NCBI GenBank assembly: GCA_946188105.1
Contig: CAMHTQ010000007.1
Location: 1 to 41,580 of the forward strand
Origin: an uncultured Alphaproteobacteria bacterium
Lineage (GTDB): Bacteria; Pseudomonadota; Alphaproteobacteria; Rs-D84
Direction of reading: 5' to 3'
Length of the DNA stretch: 41,580 nt
Shown in pieces: positions 26,102 through 33,401 of the stretch (position 1 is the stretch's first letter; every line of letters starts with the position of its first letter). The notes under the pieces were generated by a model. That model was not told the origin of the DNA, did not search any database, and saw nothing but the letters and a program-made list of their open reading frames with translations. The position numbers were made by a program, and so were the translations under genes.

Positions 26102-26192
26102 TGGCGGAGCCGAAGGGATTCGAACCCTTGATACCCTTGCGAGTATACCACATTTCCAATGTGGCGCACTAGACCAACTATGCGACAGCTCC
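26102..26192 (-). tRNA. tRNA-Ser(GGA)
   Basis: On minus the gene runs from GGAGCTG (26192) to an encoded CCA (26104-26102). The acceptor strands GGAGCTG and CGGCTCC pair with one G-T. The anticodon arm CCACA-TTGGAAA-TGTGG gives anticodon GGA. A long variable arm (TATACTCGCAAGGGTAT) and the T arm GGGTTCGAATCCC are both typical of class II tRNA-Ser. The total is 91 bases. Confidence 0.97.
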
Positions 26193-26204
26193 TAAATACT
26201 TAAA

Positions 26205-26579
26205 TTATTCTTCGTCAGAATCAGGTGTGTCGTCGGATTCTTCGGTAACAACAGCGGTATCATCCATCAATGAATTTTCCAATTCTGCGTCAATTTCACG
26301 CAATGTTGGATCGTTGGATTCAACCTCGAGTGATTGTTCAGCATTATCGACAATTGGTGTTTCTTTGTATGATTGAACAAATTCATGACGAACGTTCGCA
26401 ACATCTAATTTACCACTGGCGATTTCACGCAATGCGACAACCGTTAATTTATCACGTCCTTTTTCAACCACAGGTTCTGCACCACCGTTCAAATCACGAA
26501 CACGTTGTGATGCCAGCATTCCCAATTCATAACGACTGTCTACGAATGGTAATGTATCAGAATTTGTTGTACGAGCCAT
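26205..26579 (-). CDS. rpoZ: RNA polymerase omega subunit
   Basis: Omega helps beta-prime fold and join the polymerase. The 124-residue protein starts [33 protein letters not shown] and continues [16 protein letters not shown], the usual family core. A long acidic tail (about residues 75-124, Asp/Glu-rich) follows, which is common in Alphaproteobacteria. AAAGGA lies before the ATG. It is divergent from mtaB and just upstream, on the same strand, of tRNA-Ser. Confidence 0.94.
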   Translation of the reverse strand: MARTTNSDTLPFVDSRYELGMLASQRVRDLNGGAEPVVEKGRDKLTVVALREIASGKLDVANVRHEFVQSYKETPIVDNAEQSLEVESNDPTLREIDAELENSLMDDTAVVTEESDDTPDSDEE

Positions 26580-26592
26580 TTTAAATCCTTTG

Positions 26593-26620
26593 TTGAAAAA
26601 TTTTTTAACCTGTTTATAAT
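26593..26620 (+). promoter_or_regulatory. Promoter of mtaB
   Basis: TTGAAA (26593-26598), 16 bases and a perfect TATAAT (26615-26620). The leader of about 12 bases contains an AAGGA site. Confidence 0.7.
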
Positions 26621-26638
26621 GCCCTAAGGATATTAAAA

Positions 26639-27862
26639 ATGCAAGAAAAAAATATAAAATCTTTATCTTTTGGCTGTCGTTTGAATGCCTTGGAGTGCGA
26701 CAAGATTAAAAATATATTGGTTACATGTGTCGATACTGCTGTAATTGTGAATACTTGTTCTGTTACAGCCGAGGCCGAACGCCAGTCAGCACAAGCCGTT
26801 CGTAAAATCGCACGCGAAAATCCAAATGTTCCTATATTTGTAACGGGATGTGGCGCGACACGAAATGCTGAGTTATTTGAAAAAATTCCAAATACAGTTA
26901 TTATTCCTAATTCTGAAAAGTTAAACCGGAACATGTATATTGGCGGGATAAAATCCTTAAACACTGGTGGAAATATCACTAAATTCGCACACGAAACACC
27001 TGATTTATCCAAACAATTTATTCAAATTCAAAATGGATGTAATCATAAATGCACCTATTGTGTAACCCGATTATTACGTGGACCGGCGGTGTCTTTCCCA
27101 TATTCTGAAATTTTGGCGGATGCACGTGCGGCAGTTGAACGCGGATTTTACGAGATTGTTATTACCGGTGTTGACAGTGCGTCATATGCATTTAACACGG
27201 GCGACAAATTCATATTTATCAGCGATGTTTGTAAAATGCTGTTGCGGGATGTTCCAGAAATTAAACATTTGCGAATTTCTTCGTTGGATCCAGCCAGCCC
27301 AGAGATTTTCAAAATCATCGATTTAATTCATTCCGAGCCACGCATGATGCCACATTTGCATCTGTCTATGCAGTCGGGATCAGATACAATTTTATCCGCT
27401 ATGGGGCGCAGACATAATGCCGATTTGGTTCGTAAAATTGTGGCGGCCGCAGATGGTATTACTTTCAGTTGGGATATAATCTGTGGTTTTCCAGGGGAAA
27501 CAGATGAATTGTTTGCCGAGACATTGGATTTAGTGCGTGAAGTTAAACCAATTAAAATTCATGCTTTTCCGTTTTCGCCACGACCTGGGACAGTTGGTGC
27601 GGTAATGCCAAATCAAATTCCACGCAATATTTCCAAGACAAGAGTTCACAAAATCACAAAATTGGCAGATATAAACATGGCGGAATTCATGGCAACACAA
27701 ATCGGGAAAGTCGTGACAACCTTGGTCGAGAATAAAAATATTGGCCGCACACCAAATGATATAGATGTTGTAATTTTGGGCGACAAAATACCAGCAAAAA
27801 CGATTTGCGATGTTAAAATCATCGACATCAAAAACGGTCAATTTGTTGGCGAAAGAATTTGA
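26639..27862 (+). CDS. mtaB: tRNA t6A37 methylthiotransferase MtaB
   Basis: A 407-residue radical-SAM methylthiotransferase that converts t6A37 to ms2t6A37. The N-terminal UPF0004 domain has the three cluster cysteines (C13 in FGCRLN, C40 in VNTCSVT, C71 in VTGCGA). The radical-SAM cluster is CNHKCTYC (C134, C138, C141). [22 protein letters not shown] and [12 protein letters not shown] follow, as in the MtaB branch rather than MiaB. The C-terminal TRAM domain appears short. It is functionally linked to tsaD, which makes its substrate. Confidence 0.93.
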   Translation: MQEKNIKSLSFGCRLNALECDKIKNILVTCVDTAVIVNTCSVTAEAERQSAQAVRKIARENPNVPIFVTGCGATRNAELFEKIPNTVIIPNSEKLNRNMYIGGIKSLNTGGNITKFAHETPDLSKQFIQIQNGCNHKCTYCVTRLLRGPAVSFPYSEILADARAAVERGFYEIVITGVDSASYAFNTGDKFIFISDVCKMLLRDVPEIKHLRISSLDPASPEIFKIIDLIHSEPRMMPHLHLSMQSGSDTILSAMGRRHNADLVRKIVAAADGITFSWDIICGFPGETDELFAETLDLVREVKPIKIHAFPFSPRPGTVGAVMPNQIPRNISKTRVHKITKLADINMAEFMATQIGKVVTTLVENKNIGRTPNDIDVVILGDKIPAKTICDVKIIDIKNGQFVGERI

Positions 27863-27886
27863 TTTTTGATTTATTCTTGTTAGAAT
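27859..27886 (+). promoter_or_regulatory. Promoter of the 90-residue membrane protein gene
   Basis: TTGATT (27859-27864), 16 bases and TAGAAT (27881-27886). The -35 box overlaps the mtaB stop. Confidence 0.5.
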
Positions 27887-27906
27887 CTGGGTAAAAGAGG
27901 TTGATT

Positions 27907-28179
27907 ATGAAAAGTAAAAAATTGTTAAAAAATCCTAACTTACCTTATTATCTGATTCTTGCAGGTCTTTTAATCGCTGACTCTTCGGTACTAACTTGTG
28001 ATATTGTTAGACAAAAAGTTTTTAATACAAAAGACAAAGAAACTCCTGCTATGTTGGGAGAAAGCCTTAATTCAGCACACAGGGCAGCAAACATCGCATC
28101 AGCTGCTCAGTTCGCTTTGGGTTTAACTGTTATTGGTGCAGGAACAATATTAGGATTAAAAAACTCGAAAGAACGCTAA
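27907..28179 (+). CDS. Small two-span membrane protein, unknown
   Basis: The ATG at 27907 follows AAGAGG; a TTG two codons earlier is less likely. The 90-residue product has hydrophobic segments at about 13-32 (LPYYLILAGLLIADSSVLTC) and 60-82 (IASAAQFALGLTVIGAGTILGL). They are joined by a polar loop and followed by a Lys/Arg tail. No family is recognised. It stands alone between its promoter and a terminator. Confidence 0.7.
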   Translation: MKSKKLLKNPNLPYYLILAGLLIADSSVLTCDIVRQKVFNTKDKETPAMLGESLNSAHRAANIASAAQFALGLTVIGAGTILGLKNSKER

Positions 28180-28190
28180 TAACAATCTTG

Positions 28191-28215
28191 CCCACAAATT
28201 TGTGGGTATTTTTTT
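28191..28215 (+). terminator. Terminator after the 90-residue gene
   Basis: CCCACAAA (28191-28198) pairs with TTTGTGGG (28199-28206), followed by TATTTTTTT. The hairpin is a perfect palindrome, so the real loop is the central AATT. Confidence 0.9.
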
Positions 28216-28226
28216 ATAAAAAAATA

Positions 28227-28256
28227 TTGGCAAATCGCTATAAAATTGTTTAAGAT
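28227..28256 (+). promoter_or_regulatory. Promoter of the dacA-like-holB-tatD-smpB operon, predicted near-leaderless
   Basis: TTGGCA (28227-28232), 18 bases and TAAGAT (28251-28256). The ATG is at 28266, so the leader would be only two to four bases. No Shine-Dalgarno sequence is present. Confidence 0.6.
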
Positions 28257-28265
28257 TTGGGTGTT

Positions 28266-29450
28266 ATGAAGAAATTTGTATTTTCCTTTTCATTGTTGTT
28301 TATAACATGCGGTGTTTTTGCCGCAGAACCAACATTTTCAACAAATGCAAAATCTGCTTTTTTGGTTGATTATGATTCTGGGGCGGAAATTTATTCAAAA
28401 AATGCTGATGTTTTAATGGCACCTTCGTCTATGTTAAAACTGATGACATTGGCGGTTTTGTTCGACGAGATTAAGGCCGGAAATATAAAAATGACTGATA
28501 CTTTTCCGGTTTCTGAAAATGCAGATTATAAAAATCCATTATGGTACCCTGCCAGTAAAATTTGTTTATCTGCGGGTCAAACTGTGTCTGTAAAAGATTT
28601 AATTTTGGGTTTGATTGTACTGTCTGGGGGCGATGCATCGGTTGTTGTGGCGGAAAAATTGGCTGGAAATGAAAATGCTTTTACCGGAATGATGCAGGCC
28701 AAGGCACATGCGTTGGGTATGGAAAAATCTACATTTGGTAATGCCAGTGGTTTGCCCCACCCTAATAATTTAATGACCAGTCGAGAATTGGCAATTTTGG
28801 CAAATCATATTATTTCAGATTATCCTGATATTTATCCTTTGTTTTCTACACGTAGATATGAATTTAACGATTATAAAACCGAGTGGTGTCGTGATTGGGG
28901 CAAAACACATACGGTGAACTATAACAAATTGTTGTTCGTTATGAGTGGTGCCGATGGATTAAAAACTGGCCATACTGATGAAGGTGGTTATGGTGTTGTC
29001 GCCAGCAGTATTGTCGGTGGTCGCAGATTGATTGGTGTTATAAATGGTTTTCGTGGCAAAGGACATGATGCTTTGGCGGCTGAAATGAAGAAAATGATGA
29101 ATTTTGGATATACCACCACAATGAATAAAGTTTTCTATCGCCCTGGGGACGAGGTGGCAAAATTACCAACATGGTATGGAACCCAAGATTTTGTTGTTAC
29201 AACCGTTGCAAAACCATTTGCTATTACGGTTCCAAAGAAAGACGGTGTCAAAGATGTTCGCGTAATCGCGGTGTATGACAGTCCAATACCTGCAACAATT
29301 CATGCGGGGGATAAAATCGGTAAAATAATTGCTCAACAAAATGGTAAAGAAATTGCATCGGGCGATTTGGTTGCACGCGATACGGTTAAACGCGTTCAAT
29401 TCTTACGCAGAGTGTGGCGCAATATTATGGTGTTGGTTGGAATAAAATAG
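28266..29450 (+). CDS. D-alanyl-D-alanine carboxypeptidase (PBP5/6 family)
   Basis: A 394-residue low-molecular-weight penicillin-binding protein with a Sec signal peptide (cleaved near VFAA/EP). It trims the terminal D-Ala from peptidoglycan pentapeptides in the periplasm. The active-site SMLK (S55 to K58, in MAPSSMLKLMTL) and KTG (K233, in GADGLKTGHT) are present. The second motif, normally SxN (SGN), reads SGGDAS (120-125), with Gly in place of Asn. The C-terminal part (PFAITVPK onward) is the usual beta-rich PBP5 domain. The last residues include an amphipathic end (RVWRNIMVLVGIK) that may hold it to the membrane. Confidence 0.93.
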   Translation: MKKFVFSFSLLFITCGVFAAEPTFSTNAKSAFLVDYDSGAEIYSKNADVLMAPSSMLKLMTLAVLFDEIKAGNIKMTDTFPVSENADYKNPLWYPASKICLSAGQTVSVKDLILGLIVLSGGDASVVVAEKLAGNENAFTGMMQAKAHALGMEKSTFGNASGLPHPNNLMTSRELAILANHIISDYPDIYPLFSTRRYEFNDYKTEWCRDWGKTHTVNYNKLLFVMSGADGLKTGHTDEGGYGVVASSIVGGRRLIGVINGFRGKGHDALAAEMKKMMNFGYTTTMNKVFYRPGDEVAKLPTWYGTQDFVVTTVAKPFAITVPKKDGVKDVRVIAVYDSPIPATIHAGDKIGKIIAQQNGKEIASGDLVARDTVKRVQFLRRVWRNIMVLVGIK

Positions 29451-29458
29451 GTTTTACA

Positions 29459-30358
29459 ATGGCAAAAAAATCTGTGCAGGTTTATAACTTTCCTCATCCA
29501 ATGGACAATGATACATTGATTGGACATATGGGGACTGTAAAAAATTTTATGGATGCTTGGAATAATCGTGACAAGCACCCTATTCATCCTGTATGGATGC
29601 TGACGGGACCACGTGGAATTGGCAAGGCCACATTGGCATATAAATTATCAAAAATGGTGTATGGTAATGTCGGTGATTTTTTCATCATTGATATGTCTCG
29701 TAATCTCGACAAAGACGGAAAACCAAAACCAGACGGCAAAGAAATATCTGTGCATACTGTTCGCAATATGATTAACAAGATGCAGTTGTCGTCTATGTCT
29801 GGGGCATGGCGTGTTATTTTAATTGATTCATTGGATGAATTAACTGTGCCTGCGTCAAATGCGATATTAAAATTATTGGAAGAACCACCAGAAAAAACTT
29901 TGTTCTTTTTGGTTGTGCATCAACTGGCAAATGTTTTACCAACTGTGCGTTCACGTGCGCGCGTTGAAAAGATGCATCCGTTGACCATATCTGAATTGCG
30001 TGAATTGTGCGTCAAATTTATGCCCGAGACAGATGTCAGCCCCGAAATATTACGTCTGGCAAATGGCAGTTTTGGAAAAATCGCTGATATGAACAGAACT
30101 GGGGGCGATGTTATTTATGACGAATTGATTGAAACATTAAAAGATCCATCATTAAAAACATCTGATTTAATGTATATCGCAAAAAAAATTGCACCCAGCC
30201 CAGAAGTGTACAGCATATTGCTAGATACGGTTGCTTATTTTGGTTTGGCACATTTGTATCCTGGGGTTACCAAGGCTATTGCAGAAATTGTGAATTTACA
30301 TTTGGAACCAGAAACTGGAATCTTTAAAATCTTAATGGATATAAAAAAATGTTTATAG
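29459..30358 (+). CDS. holB: DNA polymerase III delta-prime subunit
   Basis: Delta-prime is the stator of the clamp loader. The ATG at 29459 follows the previous stop by eight bases. The 299-residue protein has an AAA+ module with WMLTGPRGIGKATLAY (about 46-60), RVILIDSLDELTVPASNAILKLLEEPPEKTLFFLVVH, and TVRSRAR. The usual SRC motif is SRA here, and the zinc-binding cysteines found after the P-loop in many delta-prime proteins are absent. It overlaps tatD by 10 bases. Confidence 0.92.
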   Translation: MAKKSVQVYNFPHPMDNDTLIGHMGTVKNFMDAWNNRDKHPIHPVWMLTGPRGIGKATLAYKLSKMVYGNVGDFFIIDMSRNLDKDGKPKPDGKEISVHTVRNMINKMQLSSMSGAWRVILIDSLDELTVPASNAILKLLEEPPEKTLFFLVVHQLANVLPTVRSRARVEKMHPLTISELRELCVKFMPETDVSPEILRLANGSFGKIADMNRTGGDVIYDELIETLKDPSLKTSDLMYIAKKIAPSPEVYSILLDTVAYFGLAHLYPGVTKAIAEIVNLHLEPETGIFKILMDIKKCL

Positions 30359-31104
30359 ATACTCATGGTCATTTAACAAGACAATATGCAGATGGTGCAG
30401 ATGAAATAATTAAACGCGCCGGTGATGCTGGTGTTGGTGTAATCGTTTGCCCCACCGCAGAACCCGAAGACATTCCCGAGGCATTAAATATTGCACGTGT
30501 GCATAAAAATATCTTTTGCACAATTGGATTACACCCTGATGCTGCGGATACCGCTGTGGCGACGGATTTTTTAACTGCGGACGTTTTGAATAATGATAAA
30601 GTTGTTGGTATCGGTGAAATCGGTTTGGATTATCATTGTGGCGATGATAATAAAAAAAATCAGATAAAATTATTTTCTGACCAATTAGATATAGCACAAC
30701 AATTTGATTTACCCGTTGCAATACATACCCGAGATGCTGAAAAAGATACTGCTGAATTGCTGACAACAAAAAATTATGGTGTTTTGCATTGCTATACATC
30801 CAGTTGGGATTTGGCCAAAATTATGTTGGATCGTGGTTTTTATTTTTCAGCCAGTGGTATTTTGACCTTTAAAAATGCTGCGGACATTCGTGATGTTTTT
30901 GCAAAATTACCAAATGACAGAATTGTTATTGAAACAGATTCACCATATTGCGCACCGGTTCCATATCGTGGAAAAACCTGTGAACCGGCGTTTGTTGTGG
31001 AAACTGCGAAAATGTTGGCAGAAATTAAAAATTTGCAAATCGACGAATTGGAATCTATACTGATGGAAAATACGTTAAGATTATATCCAAAGATAAAGTT
31101 ATGA
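30349..31104 (+). CDS. tatD: TatD family metal-dependent deoxyribonuclease
   Basis: A 251-residue TIM-barrel hydrolase. The metal ligands are visible: FIDTHGHL (HxH at the start), GEIGLDYH (Glu), PVAIHTRDA (His), VLHCYT (His) and ETDSPYCAPVPYRGK (Asp). The holB-tatD order is common in bacteria. It overlaps holB by 10 bases and smpB by four. Confidence 0.95.
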   Translation: MFIDTHGHLTRQYADGADEIIKRAGDAGVGVIVCPTAEPEDIPEALNIARVHKNIFCTIGLHPDAADTAVATDFLTADVLNNDKVVGIGEIGLDYHCGDDNKKNQIKLFSDQLDIAQQFDLPVAIHTRDAEKDTAELLTTKNYGVLHCYTSSWDLAKIMLDRGFYFSASGILTFKNAADIRDVFAKLPNDRIVIETDSPYCAPVPYRGKTCEPAFVVETAKMLAEIKNLQIDELESILMENTLRLYPKIKL

Positions 31105-31571
31105 GACGCGATATTATAAAAATTGGACAAGTTTCTGAAAACCGTAAGGCACGGTTCAGTTACTCTATTGTCGATACAATAGAGGCTGGCGTTTCATTGA
31201 CTGGGGCTGAAATTAAATCAATTCGTTATGGTTTGGTATCTATTGTCGATGGATTTGTTCAAAGACGCGGTAATGATTTATTTTTGGCTGGGGTTGAAAT
31301 TCAAAAATTACCCACAGCCGCACGCATCGTCAATTTTGATGAAAGACGTCCACGTCAATTGTTATTACACCGTTCTCAAATCAACCGTATGATTGGAAAA
31401 TTACAAGAAAAAGGTGCGACTATTGTTCCTTTGAAATTATATTTTACTAATCGTGGAAAATTAAAGGTTTTGTTGGGAATCGGTTATGGTAAAAACAAAG
31501 CCGACAAACGCGAAACCATTAAACAACGCGAATGGGATAAAAACAAAGCACGAATTTTAAAAAGCAAATAA
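31101..31571 (+). CDS. smpB: SsrA-binding protein SmpB
   Basis: SmpB brings tmRNA to stalled ribosomes. The 156-residue protein has the OB-barrel core ENRKARFSYSIVDTIEAGVSLTGAEIKSIRYG, then RRPRQLLLHRSQINRMIGKLQEKGATIVPLKLYF and GKLKVLLGIGYGKNKADKRE. The basic tail (KQREWDKNKARILKSK) is present as expected. The start overlaps the tatD stop. No ssrA gene is in this window. Confidence 0.97.
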   Translation: MRRDIIKIGQVSENRKARFSYSIVDTIEAGVSLTGAEIKSIRYGLVSIVDGFVQRRGNDLFLAGVEIQKLPTAARIVNFDERRPRQLLLHRSQINRMIGKLQEKGATIVPLKLYFTNRGKLKVLLGIGYGKNKADKRETIKQREWDKNKARILKSK

Positions 31572-31572
31572 A

Positions 31573-31602
31573 AAAAACGGGCATTTTGCCCGTTCTTTTT
31601 TT
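31573..31602. terminator. Terminator after smpB, probably bidirectional
   Basis: AACGGGC (31577-31583) pairs with GCCCGTT (31588-31594), with A and T tracts on both sides. It separates smpB from the converging EF-hand gene. Confidence 0.9.
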
Positions 31603-31614
31603 ATCTTTGCCTGA

Positions 31615-32112
31615 TTATTTTTCAACAGGAGCTTCGACCTGGGCAACATCTGCTTCAGCTTGATCCTTGTGCATCATAACCATTGCTTTCTTTAATTCAA
31701 CACGAGAAATACAACCGTCTGCATTGTCATCAGAAGTAGCCAATGTTTCCAATAATTTTGGACATTTTACAGATTCTAAAACCAAGCAACCATTGTCATC
31801 AAATTTAAAGTTGTGCATCATAGGTCTGTTTAATTTTTTCATAACCCAAGGTGCAGACATGCAACCCAGTAAAAATACCATGCATAAAATCACGATTTTA
31901 ATGCAAAAACCAATAAAGCGATGACCACCACCGCAGCAGCAATGATGACCGCAACCACATCCACAATCATGTGCAGGTGCAACAGGGGCAACCACAGGTT
32001 TTGCAGCGACAGTTTTCTTTGCAACTGGTTTTTTCACAGCTGGTTTTGTTGTTTTTTTTGCGACTGGTTTTGTTGTTTTTTTAACAACTTTTTTTGTTTT
32101 TTTTGCTGGCAT
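31615..32112 (-). CDS. H1-tail, Cys/His cluster, membrane helix and EF-hand protein
   Basis: A 165-residue protein with four distinct parts. Residues 1-48 are Lys/Ala/Pro/Thr repeats (KKTTKP, KKPVAKK) like histone-H1-type tails. Residues 49-64 are a Cys/His cluster (HDCGCGCGHHCCCGGGH). Residues about 66-88 form one membrane helix that also holds cysteines. Residues 128-139 form a canonical 12-residue EF-hand loop (D128, N130, D132, G133, I135, E139). The tail is acidic. The basic part would lie in the cytoplasm and the EF-hand outside, by the positive-inside rule. I know no family with this arrangement. It follows hup after a terminator and has its own AAGGAAGGG site. Confidence 0.78.
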   Translation of the reverse strand: MPAKKTKKVVKKTTKPVAKKTTKPAVKKPVAKKTVAAKPVVAPVAPAHDCGCGCGHHCCCGGGHRFIGFCIKIVILCMVFLLGCMSAPWVMKKLNRPMMHNFKFDDNGCLVLESVKCPKLLETLATSDDNADGCISRVELKKAMVMMHKDQAEADVAQVEAPVEK

Positions 32113-32190
32113 TTCCCTTCCTTTTGTTTTTTTGTTGTCACTTGGATTTTATACAATATTTATTTTCAAGTAAAGAAATTTTTTACATAA

Positions 32191-32217
32191 AAAAATCCCT
32201 CAGTTGAGGGATTTTTT
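32191..32217 (-). terminator. Terminator after hup
   Basis: TCCCTCA (32196-32202) pairs with TGAGGGA (32205-32211), with long A and T tracts on both sides. On minus it ends the hup transcript. Confidence 0.9.
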
Positions 32218-32235
32218 TCATTTAATCTGTTACGA

Positions 32236-32508
32236 TTAATTCAAAGCATCTTTCAAAGCTTTACCAGGTTTGAATTTTGGTTGAACAGAAGCTGGAATTT
32301 TGATTGCAGCACCTGTTTGTGGGTTACGGCCTGTTGTTGCTTTACGTTTTGCAGATGTAAATGTGCCGAAACCAACCAAACGAACTTCGCCTTTCTTTTT
32401 CAAAACTTTGGTAACTGTGTTGATGAATGCATCCAAGCAGCCAGCAGCTGTAGCTTTTGTAACATCAACTTCGTTTGCAATTGCTTCAATCAATTGTTGT
32501 TTGTTCAT
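32236..32508 (-). CDS. hup: DNA-binding protein HU
   Basis: A 90-residue nucleoid protein. It has the N-terminal helices (MNKQQLIEAIANEVDVTKATAAGCLDAFINTVTKVLKKKGEVRLVGFGTF) and the DNA-grasping arm with GRNPQTGAAIKIPAS, followed by VQPKFKPGKALKDALN. The length and motifs are those of HU rather than IHF. GGAGA lies upstream. The gene has a strong promoter and a leader of about 145 bases that holds a long hairpin. Confidence 0.96.
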   Translation of the reverse strand: MNKQQLIEAIANEVDVTKATAAGCLDAFINTVTKVLKKKGEVRLVGFGTFTSAKRKATTGRNPQTGAAIKIPASVQPKFKPGKALKDALN

Positions 32509-32556
32509 ATCATTCTCCTTTCATAGATTTTGTTTTTTAAGGTACTTGACAGTTGT

Positions 32557-32645
32557 CGAGCAATGTCTTTGAAATCAGCCCAAGGAATTCAAGCAGTTTT
32601 TGTTTTTTATTACCGCTGACCTGCTTATTTCAAGGACATTGCTCG
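32557..32645 (-). promoter_or_regulatory. Structured leader RNA upstream of hup
   Basis: A 19-bp inverted repeat with one G-T type mismatch frames this region: 32557-32575 pairs with 32627-32645. Inside, two helices can form: AAGCAG/CTGCTT (32591-32596 with 32621-32626) and TCAGC/GCTGA (32575-32579 with 32615-32619). They cross, so they are either alternatives or a pseudoknot. The 5' end of the hup mRNA is predicted near 32653, so the element would begin at the very start of the transcript. No 6S, SRP or tmRNA signature is seen. Confidence 0.6.
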
Positions 32646-32659
32646 TCCTGCTCACCCGA

Positions 32660-32688
32660 ATCATAGAGAAACCCGCTTTTTAAGTCAA
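32660..32688 (-). promoter_or_regulatory. Promoter of hup
   Basis: On minus, TTGACT (32688-32683), a 17-base spacer and TATGAT (32665-32660). The start of transcription is expected near 32653. Confidence 0.8.
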
Positions 32689-32748
32689 GAGCAAAATGAA
32701 AAAGTTGTAGTTTTTCGTGATTTTTTGTTGTCTGTATATAATAAGTAG

Positions 32749-33261
32749 TTATTTTGTTACACTTTGGTACTTTGCAGCCTTGGGCCAATGGCCATCGCCG
32801 ACATCTTTCCATGTGTTTGGAGTGTTTTGTTCGCACAAAACCAATGGTGTTGCATGATATCCACGCACATGAACGTTACGATAATGATTCGGTGTGTTTA
32901 TAGCCAACAGCAGTATTACAACCGCCCAAAACAATATTTTGGTGAATCCCCAAGGTTTTAAAAACATATTTCTGTTAAATTTATCCTTTAACAAATTTTG
33001 ATATAATGACCAACACCACGAGAAAATCAACATTGTCATCGCAAAAAACACACCAATCCACAATGGCGTTTCCATCGTTTTTAATATAGACGACGCAGAA
33101 TCCCAACCACTGGATGCCGCAGGACAAACGTATATAACCTGGCCCAGCATGTTTGTCGGAACATGAACGGTGGCGGCCGTACTGCCCAGATGGATGTCAA
33201 ATGACGCCATCAAACAGATGATTGTCAGCATAGCTAAAGCAAAAATCATTGTCGGTTTCAT
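32749..33261 (-). CDS. Membrane protein, unknown
   Basis: A 170-residue protein with AAGGA before its ATG. Hydrophobic segments lie at about 5-20 (an uncleaved signal or first helix), 67-88 (TPLWIGVFFAMTMLIFSWCWSLY) and 104-122 (FTKILFWAVVILLLAINT). Between the first two is an exported loop with VCPAASSGWDSASS. The C-terminal part ends with an ordered-looking sequence containing LCEQNTPNTW. No family is recognised. It lies upstream of hup on the same strand, about 60 bases before the hup promoter, and no terminator is seen between them. Confidence 0.7.
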   Translation of the reverse strand: MKPTMIFALAMLTIICLMASFDIHLGSTAATVHVPTNMLGQVIYVCPAASSGWDSASSILKTMETPLWIGVFFAMTMLIFSWCWSLYQNLLKDKFNRNMFLKPWGFTKILFWAVVILLLAINTPNHYRNVHVRGYHATPLVLCEQNTPNTWKDVGDGHWPKAAKYQSVTK

Positions 33262-33336
33262 GTTTATCCTTAAAGAACTCTGATATATTATATCACAAAA
33301 CCAGATATAAAGGTTACAAAAAAATTCAAAATATGA

Positions 33337-33365
33337 TTGAAAGTTGCAGCCTTTATTTGTAAAAT
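33337..33365 (+). promoter_or_regulatory. Promoter of alaS
   Basis: TTGAAA (33337-33342), 17 bases and TAAAAT (33360-33365). The leader would be about 30 bases, with AGGA before the ATG. Confidence 0.65.
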
Positions 33366-33401
33366 ACCCCTGTGAAATTTATAAAACCCCAGGATTGAAA
33401 C

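Larger units (their letters stand above)
25899..26116 (-). repeat. Duplicated 3' end of tRNA-Ser (20-bp direct repeat)
   Basis: The sequence TCTTGTGGCGGAGCCGAAGG occurs at 25899-25918 and again at 26097-26116. The second copy holds the encoded CCA and acceptor end of tRNA-Ser(GGA); the first lies 198 bases downstream of it in the direction of transcription. Duplicated tRNA 3' ends are a known mark of integration sites. Here the interval holds only the palindrome and one terminator, so it would be at most a remnant. Confidence 0.8.

Noticed and set aside
32557..32645. 6S RNA gene upstream of hup
   Set aside because: The hairpin is about 90 bases, much shorter than 6S RNA (about 160-200), and no large central open bubble is evident. 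It is kept as an unnamed leader element.
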